64,000 nucleotides of DNA from Cryptomeria japonica (taxonomy: Eukaryota > Streptophyta > Pinopsida > Cupressales > Cupressaceae): NCBI RefSeq assembly GCF_030272615.1, contig NC_081415.1, forward strand, positions 418,772,757 to 418,836,756, given 5' to 3'. A program made the position numbers and the translations under genes. The notes below the pieces were generated by a model. It worked only from the letters and a program-made list of their open reading frames with translations. It did no database searches and was not told where the DNA came from. Shown piece after piece: positions 10,780 to 23,016 of the stretch (position 1 is its first letter; every line of letters starts with the position of its first letter).

Positions 10780-13535
10780 GATGGGTCCCTAAGGTCATGG
10801 GCGCTGAAGGATCCTGATCCCAACGAGATGGCTATCTAACTGAGATAGACTGCAATCTCATAGCTATAATTCTTTGTGACTATAGGTCTCTTAGCTCTCC
10901 CTACAGCTCCACCATGGTCTCCCGCTATATCATGAGCTCTCCCTATAGCATAGCCTCTCTTTGGTGAGCCACCTCCAAGTCCACTAGCAGTTGGTGCATC
11001 GAGGGGGGTTAAGGTGACCAGCTATGCCCTACTATGTGGGATCGACTTGCCATCAAAGGTCATCAACTTGGCTCTAAAGAGAATCACGTGCCCTCACTAC
11101 ACTCTCAGGTTGTGTCACTACTTAGTCTCTCTCTTGGAGGATAGTGTAGACCTCTAGCAAGGCGTAGTCCCTCTATCTTATCATGGTGGCTAGTTGTGTT
11201 TGTCCCTACACTAGGTCCACCTAGCTCTCCTTGTATCCTATCCAAAGGCATACTATAGGCTCAAATTGGTGGGCGTGTCTCCCTACTATTTAGAGGGGCC
11301 GATAAGCATCTAGTATACAGCCTCAAATTTTCACATTAGGGATGATCTCTGTGAGTGCTTGATGGATGAAGCTCAACCACTTGACAACATCCTCTACAAA
11401 CACAAAAACCATATATCAGTATCTACAACATCAAATATCTTTACATGTATATATATCAAAGCATGTATGAGAAAGATTGAAATGTACAAACTCAAATCAC
11501 AAATGCATACCATGATCACACTTCTACCAGTCTGGATCCCACAGAGGAACCCTACTGGTAGATTCCCCTATGACTATTGCTGGTGGTGGTGGTGCGACAG
11601 GCGATGGTGGGAGCCCCCTAACTATTGGCATTGGTCTCTCTAGGCTTGGGCTTCCCACCCGCTATCTCTTCATCGACCTCTCACCCTCATTGCTCGAGGA
11701 GGACTAGTCATCCTTGTCTCCTCCAAGAGATCCAACATATCCTTCTGCTATGTTTGGTGGGAAGATTGGTGTAGGACCTATTGTGCTCCACTAGTCTGTG
11801 AATTCCTGGGTGACTCTAACACTTTTGATATCAAGCTATGGCATGATGTCTTCATTGTCACTGCTCTCAAAACTATCACAAACATCTCTGAGGGTGGGGT
11901 GGGGTAGGTCCTATGGTTGCACCATGCTCTTGGTAGAACAAACATATGTGGGGGTGACAGGAGGGATGGTTTGTACTTTCCTGAACTACCACATACATCA
12001 TTTCCAGTAGTAGGGCATATGATGATGTGATCCTGGTAGCCTAGCAGGAACCGATCACACTGCATTTGCAGGAGCTAGATGTGGTCCATACTCCCATGTT
12101 GTAGAATGGATTCCATATGTTGTTGCCGATCCTAAGATGGTTGATGGTGATCCTCTAGTATGTGAGGTCCCCAGTTTGCTACTTGCTACACTACAATGGA
12201 TAGCCATGTGCCCTCGACATGTCTAGGGGCATCAACATAGGATACTCGGCTGGCTGTGTACATGTAATATGCTAAAAAATCTAGACCTGCAACAAGGTGC
12301 ACACCGTTAGGATTTGGTACTTGTGGTGCATGTAGAAAGAGAGCTCGTAGTAGAGGTGCATGAGCATGCTTTTTCCCCACACATATACTGTGCCACACTC
12401 CTCCATCTCCCAAATTAGTGGTACAAATCTGGCTGTCAGCTCCAAACCATGACCATCAGTCAACGCTCAACGTGCCATGGTATCTATCATGATGCGTTGA
12501 ACCAAGGGAATCAAAACTCAACCCTAGCCCAATGCTCATAGGTAGATGTGTCCGGTCGCGTCAACTATCCAATCGAGGACCCATTCCTACTGTCTACCTA
12601 ACTTGACTCTTTCCAAGATGGTAGGGGATACTCTTTGCCCCTAGATGGGTAACCAGAGGATGCGGTAGATGTCAATCAGGGTCACGGTCATCTCCCCAGT
12701 AGGAAGATGGAAGGACATGGAGTTTACATCCCATCTCTCCATCATGGCTTGTAGCTTTGGTGCATGGAATTGTAGCTCTGGTAGGCATAAGGTCCACCAT
12801 AATCCCACTCTCTTAAGTAGTCATCTATCTACAACTGATAGATCCTTCACCCTATCTTGTAGTGTTTGCAACAAATGCCCCAACATATGCTTGCACATCT
12901 TGGGCAAAGTCTACACAAAGATAAAACTTCCCGTCAGCCTCTCTCCCTATTCTGATCCAGACACTAGCACGTCCTTAAGATGCTCATGTGTCTTATAGAC
13001 ACCAATGTCTAGGTAGGACTAACGTGCAATCCTCAAATGATAATGCATGCTCTAGACAGGTGCATGATGCCATGACCTAGACGCATCCTTGGATGCTTGC
13101 ACAATAATAAAAATGAAAATCCTTTAAAAATGTGTAAGATGAAGCATAAGTGTGCGATTCGAAGCATACCTGCTCGGGCTCATCGCCTTGCTCTACCACA
13201 GTTTGAAGCTCCTCAATCTTGCTCACCCTATGCTCCCATCTATGTGGCATTGTTTCTCAGATTCTATACAAATATCAACAAAAATGCTCACGATGAATAG
13301 TGAAAATGACCCTTCTAGGGGCCTGCTCTCGAGTATATAGCCTAATTTTTACCCAAAATTTTTCTTGACTATTTTGGGATAATCTTGGCTCATTTTCATT
13401 CCCATTTTCCCACCCTAATAGGGGTAACACATGAGGGGGAATATACTCACCTTCATCATATTTTTCTCTTTCTATCCGTACTAACACTTCTTCAACATTC
13501 TTTTGGCCGAAGTAGATTCTTCCATTTTTCATGTT
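10780..13535 (-). pseudogene. Antisense accessory ORF of E1 with plant mobile domain (PMD)
   Basis: The minus strand between pol and the 3' LTR encodes a degraded protein resembling the PMD family (MAIN/MAIL-like, aminotransferase-like domain; also annotated 'PP7 long form'). The diagnostic segment (12690-12810) reads PELQFHAPKLQAMMERW then FHLPTGEMTVTLIDIYRIL, matching the family's 'W...ETHTFHLPxGEMTxTLxDV' core. Further pieces: KMCKHMLGHLLQTLQDRVK (about 12845-12900), YVWGKSMLMHLYYELSFYM (about 12330-12390), and a 95-residue open stretch at 11778-12065. A possible 74-bp intron (GTATGC...GCAAG, 13096-13169) lies near the 5' end. An 85-residue frame at 13275-13532 may be upstream sequence. 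Several stops make it a pseudogene. Similar extra antisense ORFs are, as I recall, reported in plant Tat elements. Limits are uncertain. Confidence 0.7.
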
Positions 13536-13770
13536 GACAAATTTTTGAGTTTTGCAGTATGGAAGTCATCATGCTGAATACTGTGGTTTATTGTGGAGAC
13601 TTGGGGGAATCTTCTGTGATTGCTGATTTGACCTCTGTGACTTCTACAATATCCTTTTGGGCTAAGTATCTATTGCATTTATTTGCATTCATTGCACTAC
13701 ATGGGCTTAATGAATTTATCTTCCTAAAACTACTTTAGTGCGTTTGATCCCTTGAGTCAATCAGTCCACT

Positions 13771-13785
13771 AAAGTGGGGGAAAAA
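13771..13785 (+). other. E1 polypurine tract
   Basis: AAAGTGGGGGAAAAA directly abuts the 3' LTR start TGTAGT. This is the expected plus-strand primer of an LTR retrotransposon and confirms the orientation of E1. Confidence 0.9.
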
Positions 13786-14920
13786 TGTAGTATCCTAAAT
13801 TGTATCTAGTGCATTTATAGCACTTATGCATGTCACCTAGTGCATTAATGACAAACTAATGATCAAAATCCCATCATTTTTACATAATAGGCCCTGAAGA
13901 CAAAATACCCCTATTTTCCCTGAAACCCCATTTGGGCCTATCTTTGGTAGGATGGTAGCGTGATGTGTAGACATATGCGTGGCGTGCTAATGTTCCAATA
14001 AATCCATGTAATCTCACATCTTGTAGCTAGTTAAGTACCTTCCATTGCGTGTCCCTTGGCTTGCTTTTAGCTATAATGACTCTCCACGCCTCTCCCCAAC
14101 CTTAAAAAGGTATTCTTTTCTTATTTGAAAGGGTTCTACTCTTGGTTACTTCTTAGCTCTTATCTCTCTCTCTGGATATCATTATGCTCTCTTGAACTCT
14201 CTACAAGCTCTCTCAAGCTATATCTATCAATAGCACTGTTGCAATCATTTTGTAGCAACCAACACGTATCTCAAGTTTCATCATGCTTGTATCTTGAAAG
14301 GGGGGGTTTGGCTACATGCCTTGTCTTCTCTATCATTTATCTATATCTTTTACCATTTCATGCAATATATCATTTTTTGTCTATTTACAATAGGGGTTGC
14401 TTCCATTAAGCAGAGTATAGTTTATATTTTCATTTTATGTTTTATTTTTTTATCCAATCTATCTATTTGGCTATCTGTGGAGGTGGAAACACCAAAGCTG
14501 GGGTCTAACTGAGGTAGGCCCCTATATAACACCAACATTTCCCCCATCTTCATGTTTGCAGGTGATGAACAAGTTTTGCACAGTCAAGGAGTGTTGATAT
14601 TAGATTTTTGTGGAATTTTTTGCATTATTTATATAGATGACAACGCGTCGCACAGACATTTGCCACCACATTATCATCTGAATCCTGAGACCCGCCTAGT
14701 CTTCTGGTATAATATGCTTTTAATTCTATACCGTGCTGCTAACTTAGATGTTCATATTCCATTATTTTAGTGCTTTAATCATTTAGTTATCTCTTTATTA
14801 GTGTAGTTTTATCTTATTATCCCTTGGCTCACTCTTAGCGGTAGTATAAGTGAGGTAGTGGTGGATAGATTTGTTCTCTAAGGTTTATCATCTTAGAGGT
14901 AAAAAATCCCCTCCTCTACA
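13786..14920 (+). repeat. E1 3' LTR
   Basis: TG...CA repeat pairing with 1245-2319. It keeps a segment absent from the 5' copy (about 14760-14885). It is followed by TCATC, the right target duplication. Confidence 0.88.
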
Positions 14921-15645
14921 TCATCTTTCAGTTATAATCTTCTATGTTTCAACCTTCAATCCTTGCATATCAATCCTTGGATATTAGTCCTTGCATATCT
15001 ATCCTTACATTCATATCCATTCATTCAATCACATTCTTAGTTCTTAACCATCATTAGTAAAACCCAAAACTCTTGTCTTGCAATTAGGTCACTCATTTTG
15101 GTCTTAAGTCAAACATTGGCTATCTTATCACCTTTTACCACTTGAGGTCTATCATACTTGAGTTGGGAAACATATGAATATCTTAGGATAGGGTAACTTT
15201 CTTGGAGTCCATCATCTCCTACCTTAGCATACCCTCTTTTCTAGATCATTGTCCTTGTATCTATCCATTATAGCACAAGTTAATCTTGCCTGCGTAATCA
15301 TTTTTAGACCTAGAGTTACCTTTATCTAACTTTAGAATTGTCATCATTTGAGTCATTCCAAATCCTAGTATTGGTCTTCATAAACCATTTGAAGTATAGT
15401 CATTGCACTCTTTAGGTTTTCCTTACATTCTAAAACTTGCATTTCATTCCATCTTGAGTCTCATGCATTATCCTAGTTCAAAGATTAGAACTATTATATT
15501 TGCCCATGTTTACCTTGTCTCAACAAATTCAAGCTCTCAAGAGATAAATATACATCATTCAAGTCCAACAAAAAAAATCCATGACCCTCTTGAGAGGTAA
15601 ATTCATGATATCAAGAGTGACAAATGTCAAGGAATGCTAAAATGA
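14921..15645 (+). other. H leader, no gene recognised
   Basis: T/C-rich sequence with repeated AATCCTTGCATATC / AGTCCTTGCATATC phrases (14961-15010). No coding frame of note. It may be untranslated leader or degraded gag N-terminus of H. Confidence 0.4.
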
Positions 15646-16755
15646 TTGTATGAGGTAGAACAACAAGTAATTGAAAACCGAAAGCCAAACCTCAAACAAG
15701 ATCACACAACTCCTTCACCAAGACAAAAAGATATTTCTTCCAGATATCTCTTAGATAGGCAATTTACACCTTTGGGACAGTCTATTGAGTTGGATTTGAA
15801 AGAGCTTCTTAAGCATAATCTTATCACATTTCCTAACACGACCACACGAGGATGTAAATTTTTGGGTAACTATTAGACGTATCATAGACACAACAAACAT
15901 AAGATTTCAAATTGCATGGAATTAAAGCATAATATTCAAGACCTCCTTGATAATGGTATCATTGAAATGGAAGATCCTAATGACTCACCTAAAGAGAAAC
16001 AAGGCACTACTCCTAAGAATGATCAAAATTATGAACCTATGTCTATAAAGGATCCACATGTAGCCTCTATCTCTTCCATGATGCCTTCATCTCCTAAAGC
16101 TTCTCAACAAAAATCCATACCATCTCCCTCAAACAATGAACCTAATGATGAAATTTTTTATGTTGACCGTCAAGGGCTAACTCTTATGGAAATCCAAGCC
16201 AATCCCAATCTTGATACAAGTTCCTCTAATGATTTTAAAATGCTAGATCCTATGCCATCAAGCACTCCAATTTTGATCATACCCACTCTAGAGAGTCCCA
16301 TCCAAAATCCTTTCCCATCATGCGAAAACATGAACACCTTCCAAGAATCCTCCATGCATATGCAAAATCCTATCCCTTCCATAGAAGTGGCTCCATGTTA
16401 AGAGGATGATCCTAAGAATGAATAAATAAGTCCTATCATAAATAAAGATCAAGCCACCAAAAATTTCCAATCCCATCCAATGGTTGACCAAGATCCTATC
16501 TCCCTAGACTCCCATGATGATACCCTTATACCTTTCCATTTTTTCCAAGATGATCCCCTTCCATCTCAAGAGCTAAGAATCCTTCCAAAACCTATTCCTA
16601 ATTCACTTCCTAAGAAAGGTCATGATGCCTCTTCCACCTTTTCAAACGATCTTATTCAAAATGAAGAGCCAAACACCCTTTCCACTTTATCTAATGGTTC
16701 TCTTCCATGTCAAGATCAAAGTATCCTTGCATTGCCCTGTCATACTTCTCCATGA
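15646..16755 (+). pseudogene. H gag C-terminal region and Pro/Ser-rich linker
   Basis: Residues encoded at 15745-15960 read RQFTPLGQSIELDLKELLKH, then (after one stop) TYHRHNKHKISNCMELKH and NIQDLLDNGIIEM. This is the Tat/Ogre gag end: the 'RQFTPLGxSL' stretch followed by a CxxH...HxxxxC knuckle and 'LKxxIQDLIDxG'. The first Cys is replaced by the stop. The following 160- and 91-residue frames (15916-16401, 16480-16755) are rich in Pro, Ser, Asn and Asp with repeated SLPxQ/LPSQ phrases and no domain I know. The conserved N-terminal gag domain is not visible upstream. Coding is cut at 16797 by E4 and seems to resume at 34845. Confidence 0.7.
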
Positions 16756-18121
16756 ACTCCATAAGAATCCATCTCCCAATATGAGAATGTTGTTATCTAT
16801 TTTTCTTGCTACCTTCAGTCCTAAGGAGATACACAACACAAGATTATGGGATTGGTAATCTAGGACATGAAATCAACACTATCTACAGACTGAAGACAAG
16901 AAAATGTAAGTGAACAAGGCTATGCAAGCCTTCTACTCTTCAAGATCCAAAAGACTCAGGAGGGTGATCTTATTGCAGGTCTGAAAATGATAAGCTTATA
17001 TAAACTAAACAATAGACCTTTTTAAAGGTGGATAGTTTTGAGATGAATGATAATGGGTGTTTTATATTTTACCAAAACTTGAGCATAATCCCATTTGCTC
17101 TTTAAAGTGCTAAGAACAAAAACTAAACTAATCCTACTTTTAAAACAAAAATGAAATGATATTTGAGAATATTTGGGACCAACTGAACAAGAACTTGCAA
17201 AGTACTGACTAGCCAAAGAGAGGGCAATAGAGTCACATGAAAAGCCACCTATGTTGTTACATTCAAACATGCTTTGAAGATATTTTAAATGTTATTAACT
17301 GGTAACAACAAGATCACTAAAATAATATCACACAATAATCCTTGTTAATCCATTTTGAAACACAAAAATCTCATTGCATTCATGAAAGCATTTATTCTAA
17401 CCCTTGGATTGAAAGAAATCACATAAAATACAACCTAGAACAAAAAATGTCTGGAGAATGAGAATAATACTTGATTATTTCACTCAAATAAGTTTACATC
17501 CCAAAATGGAGACAATCATCTGATAATATAAAACTATGAAGCATATTTCAAAACACAAAACTTCATAAACATTAGGCTAACTTCCATATTATTGACGTAA
17601 ACTAAGAACACTTTACAAAATCTTTACAATGCTTTGTCTGCTTCTACAAAAATCATAACTAGAACCCTTCAAAATGAGGAGAAAAGAAAAAATATAGACA
17701 AAAGAGAAGACCTAAATAAAACCCTAGAATGCATCACAAGATGACACATGTCTTCATCACCGGTGTCTTCAATTTTGAATATGCATTTTCCTCCTCCAAA
17801 ATTGCCTCCAATTAGAATCTCTGAATTTGAATGTGACACCTCATAAATTTGGAAAAAACCTTGCAATCAGTTGTCACCATAAAACTTTTCCTTTGTTCTC
17901 AAGATTCTGAAAATTCTCTTTTGGACAACTGCTCTGTCCTAATCTACAAGTTTCCCTTTTGAGTCTTTGCCTATCTCTATTAGTAGTCCACATTTTATGT
18001 CAATTCCAAAAATATATTTTTTTCCTTTACACTGGTGGCTGCTCTGAAAATTTCTGCTTTTGGCTCTCTGACTGCAACACAAATCTCCTCTTTGATCAGA
18101 AAATAGAAAAAACTCCTCTTA

Positions 18122-18908
18122 TGGTGTAGTCATGGTTAGGAGGGACCTCAATGATATTATTTGAACCATGCAACAAGAGTAAAAAACAATAAAATCAAGT
18201 CAAGATGATGGCGGCAATGCATAATTGATTGATTATATCATGCAAACTATTTACAATCTGCTGACAACATGCAGTCTACAGGATTCGACTCACTGGCCTA
18301 GTACAAACATGCTCAATTACAGTCTCGGTCAATATCGGACATCTTAACCTCAAGATAGATCTTCCCAATTCTTAAAACTTACTTCTACAAGCTAAATTAC
18401 ATTGATTTATATGGTCTGGAGGGATCCAGTAGGACCAAGAAGAATCAAACAATGATGAACATGATGAAATATGTTAAACCACCAGGTTAGCTTCCGCCAA
18501 TGAAAATCCTCCAAAAAATCCAAAGGAAGAAGTGCAGACTAGAGGGAGGGTTAGCCACACACCAAGGAATGCTGGAAACAACGAACTGGTGCTCCACAAG
18601 TTAAGGAAAGGATCCACAAGGTTCACCAATAGCAAATAAGTCCAAGTGGTTCTGGTGTTCTAAGCTAGAAAACTGTCTCAAAATACGAAAGCAATAACTT
18701 GTTGGAAAATGATCCAAATGTCTCGCCATTCAGGAATAAGGAAGTTAATCACGATTACAAGAAAAATCCAGCTTTGCAAGATCTGAAGAGAAAATGCAAG
18801 AAAATGTAGAAAAAAATGCTGAAACAAAAAAACAAAAAACAAACTGAAAAGAAATGTTTTTTTTTGGTTGATGCAAGATTGCCAATAACCAGGGATGCTC
18901 CTGCATCA
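18122..18908 (-). repeat. E5 LTR (3' in element sense)
   Basis: Pairs with 23017-23788. The minus-strand start TGATGCAGGAGCATCCC closely resembles the E2 LTR start, so the two families are related. Confidence 0.87.
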
Positions 18909-18944
18909 GACATCTAGGCTTGTTGAAAAAGTGAGTCCCTCACT

Positions 18945-20245
18945 TTGCTGGGGTTAGAGGAAAACCAAGGTGGTCCACCTTTGCCTGAGAAATCCATGAT
19001 GAATCTTCAACTAGTCTGTCCTTCCATTTCGCAAGATACTCTTTGTATTGACTTCTCCGAGTACTACACCCAATCCTACTATCCAAAATCTCTTCAATCT
19101 AATCTGGTTCCTTCCGAGACAACTGTTTCTCCAAGTTTGCAATATTGTCTTCACTGAATTCTAATTCATGATACTGATTTAGATCTGCAATGTTGAATAT
19201 AGGTGAGATCCCCAAACTATTCGGTAACTCCACTTCATATAAATTTCCAGAACTGAATTTCCTCAAGATCCTAAAAGGTCCAAACTTCCTCATCTGCAAC
19301 TTGTTATAGGCTCCAACTAGAAATATTTCTTTTCTTAGGTACATCATCACTTCATCATCAACTTCAAATTCTTTATGTTTCCTTCTCTCATCTTCTTTCT
19401 CATTATATTTGATGTTCATATTCTCTGAATGCTGCTTAAACTAAACATATAAAGTCTTCATATGATTTGGAAATTCTTCTGCCTCTGCACTCCGCTTGTC
19501 TTTATTACTGATATCTCTCAATTCCGATATACCTCTAGGTTGTGCTCTGGTAACAATCTCAAAAGGTGTTCTTCCGATACTCTTGTTCACTGAATTATTG
19601 TAGGCAAACTTTGCTTGTGTAAGAATCAAATCCCAACTTTCAGTCTTCTCTCCAACTAAGCATCTCAACAAATTTCCCAAACTCCTGTTTGCTACCTCGG
19701 TCTGTCCATCAGTTTATGGGTGAAAAGTAGAATTGAACTTCAAATCTATCTTCATCTTCTTCCAAAGTATTCTCCAAAAATATCCAACGAACTTAGTATC
19801 CCTATCTGAAACTATGCTCTTTGTTAATCCATGCAATCTCACTACCTCTTTGAAAAATAAGTCAGCTATATGCATTGCATCAAACGTCTTCTTACAAGGT
19901 ATGAAATGAGCCATCTTCGAGAATCTATCTACCACCACAAATATATAATCATTCCTTCTCTGTGTCTTAAGTAATCCAAGTATGAAATCCATGCTTATAT
20001 CCTCCTAAGGTCTCTCATGTATAGTCAAAGACTTATACAATCCCACATTCTAACTACTACCTTTTGCAGCCTAACAAACTCTACAACTCTGCACAAATTT
20101 CTTGACATCCTTATGAATTTGAGGCCAAAAGTAATGTTCACTCACCAAGGCTACTATTTTTCCAACACCAATGTGTCTAGTTAATCATCCACTATGATTC
20201 TCCTTTATTAAATTCTCCCTCATAGAACTCTTAGGTATGCACAAT
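18945..20245 (-). pseudogene. E5 integrase and chromodomain
   Basis: A zinc-binding region lies near 20045-20240 (HSG...H, CRVC). The core in 19714-19992 reads [41 protein letters not shown], then after a stop TDGQTEVANRSLGNLL. Asp, Asp and Glu are all visible, though split by the stop at 19711-19713. The C-terminal part (19099-19680) has a GPY-like segment (MRKFGPFRILRKF) and LGISPIFNIADLNQY. A chromodomain (18950-19098) follows: IEEILDSRIGCSTRRSQY, EYLAKWKDRLVEDSSW. It ends just short of the LTR. Chromodomains are thought to guide integration to marked chromatin. Stops at 19098, 19440 and 19712 separate the parts. Confidence 0.87.
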
Positions 20246-21029
20246 TAAACTCCTTTGAATAGCATCCCATCCTGAATGAAATAATCTAGCCACTTACTTC
20301 TATCTGCCAATTTGAATTCTCTCCTATCTCCTCTCATTGTCTCAAACATAGGGCTACAAACTGAATTGAAATTCCTGATAAACTTCCAATAGAAACTAGT
20401 CAGTCGATGAAATGATCTAACCTCCCCAATGCTTTTTGGTGTAGGCCATTCAACAATTGCTCTTACCTTCTCAGGGTCCATCGTCAATCCATCCGCAAAT
20501 ATCATAAATCCTAAATAGACTAACTCTTCCTTCATGAAACTGCACTTTTTAAGGTTTATCAAAAACTTCTCTTCTCTCAATCTCTGCAAAAATTGTCTTA
20601 AATGCAACAAATGCTCCTCTTTTGTCTTACATCCAAATAAACAAGAACAAACTTACCCAATAATTTATTCAATACCTTTGCATTCATCAACCTCATGAAA
20701 GTACTTGGTGCATTAGTCAATCCAAAATGCATCACCAACCATTCATATAATCCTTCATTTGTCTTGAATGTTATCTTCCACTCATCTCCTTCTTTGAATA
20801 TGATATGATGATATCCATTCTTCAAGTCTATCTTTGTGTAGTATTTGGCTCCACTCAAGCAATCCATTATGTCATCTATCCTAGGAAAAGGAAACTGGTA
20901 CTTCACTATGATCTTGTTTATTGCTCTAGACTTGGTACACATCCTCCATTCTCCATTCTTCTTAGGTGCTAACATGGCTAGTAATTCACAAGGACTCAAA
21001 CTTTCTTTGATCAAACCATTCTTCAACAA
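20245..21029 (-). pseudogene. E5 reverse transcriptase, catalytic motif cut, RNase H deleted
   Basis: The first frame (20598-21029) reads [60 protein letters not shown], then [12 protein letters not shown]. The catalytic strand is cut after YLD by a small deletion that shifts the frame, removing the second Asp. The next frame (20245-20610) resumes with [40 protein letters not shown] and IGEVRSFHRLTSFYWKFIRNF, then passes in frame from GDRREFKL to ADRSKWLDYFIQDGMLFKGV. The latter normally lies after RNase H, so the roughly 300-residue RNase H segment present in E2 is absent while the frame stays open. Confidence 0.86.
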
Positions 21030-21050
21030 TTCCTACACTTGTCTGTTCAA

Positions 21051-22913
21051 CTACTCATTCTCTGCTGCTATCATCCGATATGCTACTTTGTTAGGAAAAC
21101 TAGCTCCAGGACTCAGGTCCATGCAATGATTGATACTTATCACATGTGGTAATTCATTAGGCACATTATCTGAAATCATGTCCGCATACTCTGTCAGTAA
21201 CTCCTTTATCTCCTCTGATTGTTCTTCATGCTCTAGGTTCTTAGTCATTGTAGGAACTAAGGGAAAACACACATTCTCATGTCTCATTCCATCTAGGAAT
21301 TTCCTTCCATCCACCAAACAAATTCTAGCATTCATACAAACTTCAATCTTCAGGGGCTCCTCCAAGGGTAACAAGGTTTGTTTCATCCCATTTTCTACAA
21401 TAGTGTATATATTCTTTCTCCCATCCTGTATTGCCTGTCTATCATACTGCCAAGGTCTACCCAACAAAATGTGATAAATATCTATAAGCATAATATCATA
21501 CAAAACTTCATCATGATAATTTCTAATTTTCAATTTCACCAAGAATTGCTCATTTACTAGTATCTTATGATCATCCTGAATACATGCTATCTGATAAGGC
21601 TTAGGGTGTTTCAATCTTTTCAACTTCAACTTATTCACCATCTCTTCTAAGAAAAGATTATCTAAACTACCACTATCAATAATGACTTTACAACACTTAC
21701 CAGATACCTCACATCTGGTTTTGAACAAATTTCTCCTCTGTAAGGGTTCCTCATCCTCTCCAGTATGACACAAGGCTCTCCTCATCATCAATAGTTCTCC
21801 ATCTTGCGGTTTGTTAGCTAATCCAATAGGGTTTTAATCTACAAATTTTGTTCTTCCTGTGTTTTCTACCTTCTTACATTCAAAAGCATGATGTCCTTCT
21901 CCTCTGCGCTTAAAGAAAATTCCTTTAAATACTCTATTTTCTTGTCTTCGGTCATCTTTTCCAAAACCTTCATTCTGGTAACCATCAGGTTCTCTTCTCT
22001 AGTAGAAATTTCTATCATTCTTCGGGTATGAACTACCATCTTTACTTACTTCCTTATCTTCTTTTTGATCTATATAGGTTCCTATTCCTCCGAAATATCC
22101 TCTTCCTCCTTGAAATATTCCTCTGAAAAACCTTCCACCTCTACCTCTTTGTCTCTACTCATGTCTTTTGTTCAACTTCTCTTCTGCTTTTAAGGCACAT
22201 TGGTAAGCTTCCTGAACACTATGCAACTTGATCAAACTGAGTTCATCTTGTATAGACCTCCACAATCCATTCAAATATCTAGCAACTTGTTCAACCTCAT
22301 CGTCAACATGTTTGGATATGATATTCAACATGTAAAATGCTTCAATATACTCCTTCACACTTGATTCTTTCTGCTTTAAGTTCTGTAACTTCCAAAACAG
22401 GTTCACTTGATAATCAACTGGCATAAAATTTGATAATAACTTGGCAACCATCCACTCCCATGATTTTATCTTCTCCTTGCCTCTTCTCTATCTACCAACC
22501 TACAAATGTTCCCACCAAATAGATGCATGGCCTTTCAACCAAGTACAGACATATTTCACCTTCCTTTCTTTCGTGGTGATCTTAAAATCAAAATACTTCA
22601 CCATCTTTGAGATCCAATCCATTAATTTATCCGAATCCAACTTTCCATCATACTTCGGTGGGGTAAAATGTGGTTTGGTGTTAGCCCTACTCAAAACCCT
22701 CAAGAACCTTCCCTCATTTGGACTGATCACTGGTGGATTTGCCGCTAGTTCTACTGGTGCTTCTTCTTCCTCATCTTCAATATTTTGACCTCTTCTCTGG
22801 GTTGTTTCAATAGCTTCTAATCGGGCTGCGATTCCTCTCAACATTTTGATCACAATAGGGTCTGCATTTCTAGGCGCTCCACCATTCCTATTTCCTGTCT
22901 GTGCCATCCTCAC
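21051..22913 (-). pseudogene. E5 gag and protease
   Basis: Gag (22155-22913) starts MRMAQTGNRNGG and has an acidic linker, then the retrotransposon gag fold: KPHFTPPKYDGKLDSDKLMD, VKYVCTWLKGHASIWWEHL, LFWKLQNLKQKESSVKEYIE, VARYLNGLWRSIQDEL. A Gly/Arg-rich stretch (22085-22160) and a damaged zinc knuckle follow (FFKRRGEGHHAFECKK, first two Cys lost). The protease (21051-21791) carries VIIDSGSLDNLF, an intact D-S-G, and LLGRPWQYDRQAIQDG. Its C-terminal end leads into RT (HVISINHCMDLSPGASFP). Stops at 22153, 22498, 21833 and 21050 divide the frame. Gag packages the RNA and protease cuts the polyprotein; neither would be made whole. Confidence 0.86.
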
Positions 22914-23002
22914 GCCAATCCTCTATAGCTGCAGGTTGGATCCATAGTCCACCACACCACAACAAAATCTTTAGGACAACACAATCTCTAGAATGAAATC
23001 TC

Positions 23003-23014
23003 GCTCTGATACCA
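23003..23014 (-). other. E5 primer-binding site (tRNA-iMet)
   Basis: On the minus strand TGGTATCAGAGC lies two bases inside the LTR end. It is the classic complement of the plant initiator tRNA-Met 3' end. Confidence 0.93.
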
Positions 23015-23016
23015 CT

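Larger units (their letters stand above)
1245..14920 (+). mobile_element. E1: Ty3/gypsy Tat-lineage LTR retrotransposon, pol-only, degenerate
   Basis: Two direct repeats start TGTAGTGTCCTAAA / TGTAGTATCCTAAA and end CCTCTATA / CCTCTACA. They are flanked by TCATT (1240-1244) and TCATC (14921-14925), a 5-bp target duplication with one mismatch. A polypurine tract lies immediately 5' of the right LTR. Domain order on the plus strand is protease, G-patch, RT, RNase H, a second RNase H, then integrase. The second RNase H is the hallmark of the Tat/Ogre group. Only about 0.7 kb separates the 5' LTR from protease and shows no recognisable gag, so gag seems deleted. An antisense ORF occupies the 3' third. 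All frames carry stops or frameshifts. A Copia LTR fragment splits pol at 6400-9095. Confidence 0.88.

Noticed and set aside
13275-13532. 85-residue frame at the 5' end of the antisense region as a separate gene.
   Set aside because: No homology recognised; more simply the leader or first exon of the antisense ORF, or chance.
10780-13535. PMD ORF as a genuine host gene on the minus strand.
   Set aside because: It lies wholly between the pol end and the polypurine tract/3' LTR of E1 and has several stops, so it belongs to the element.
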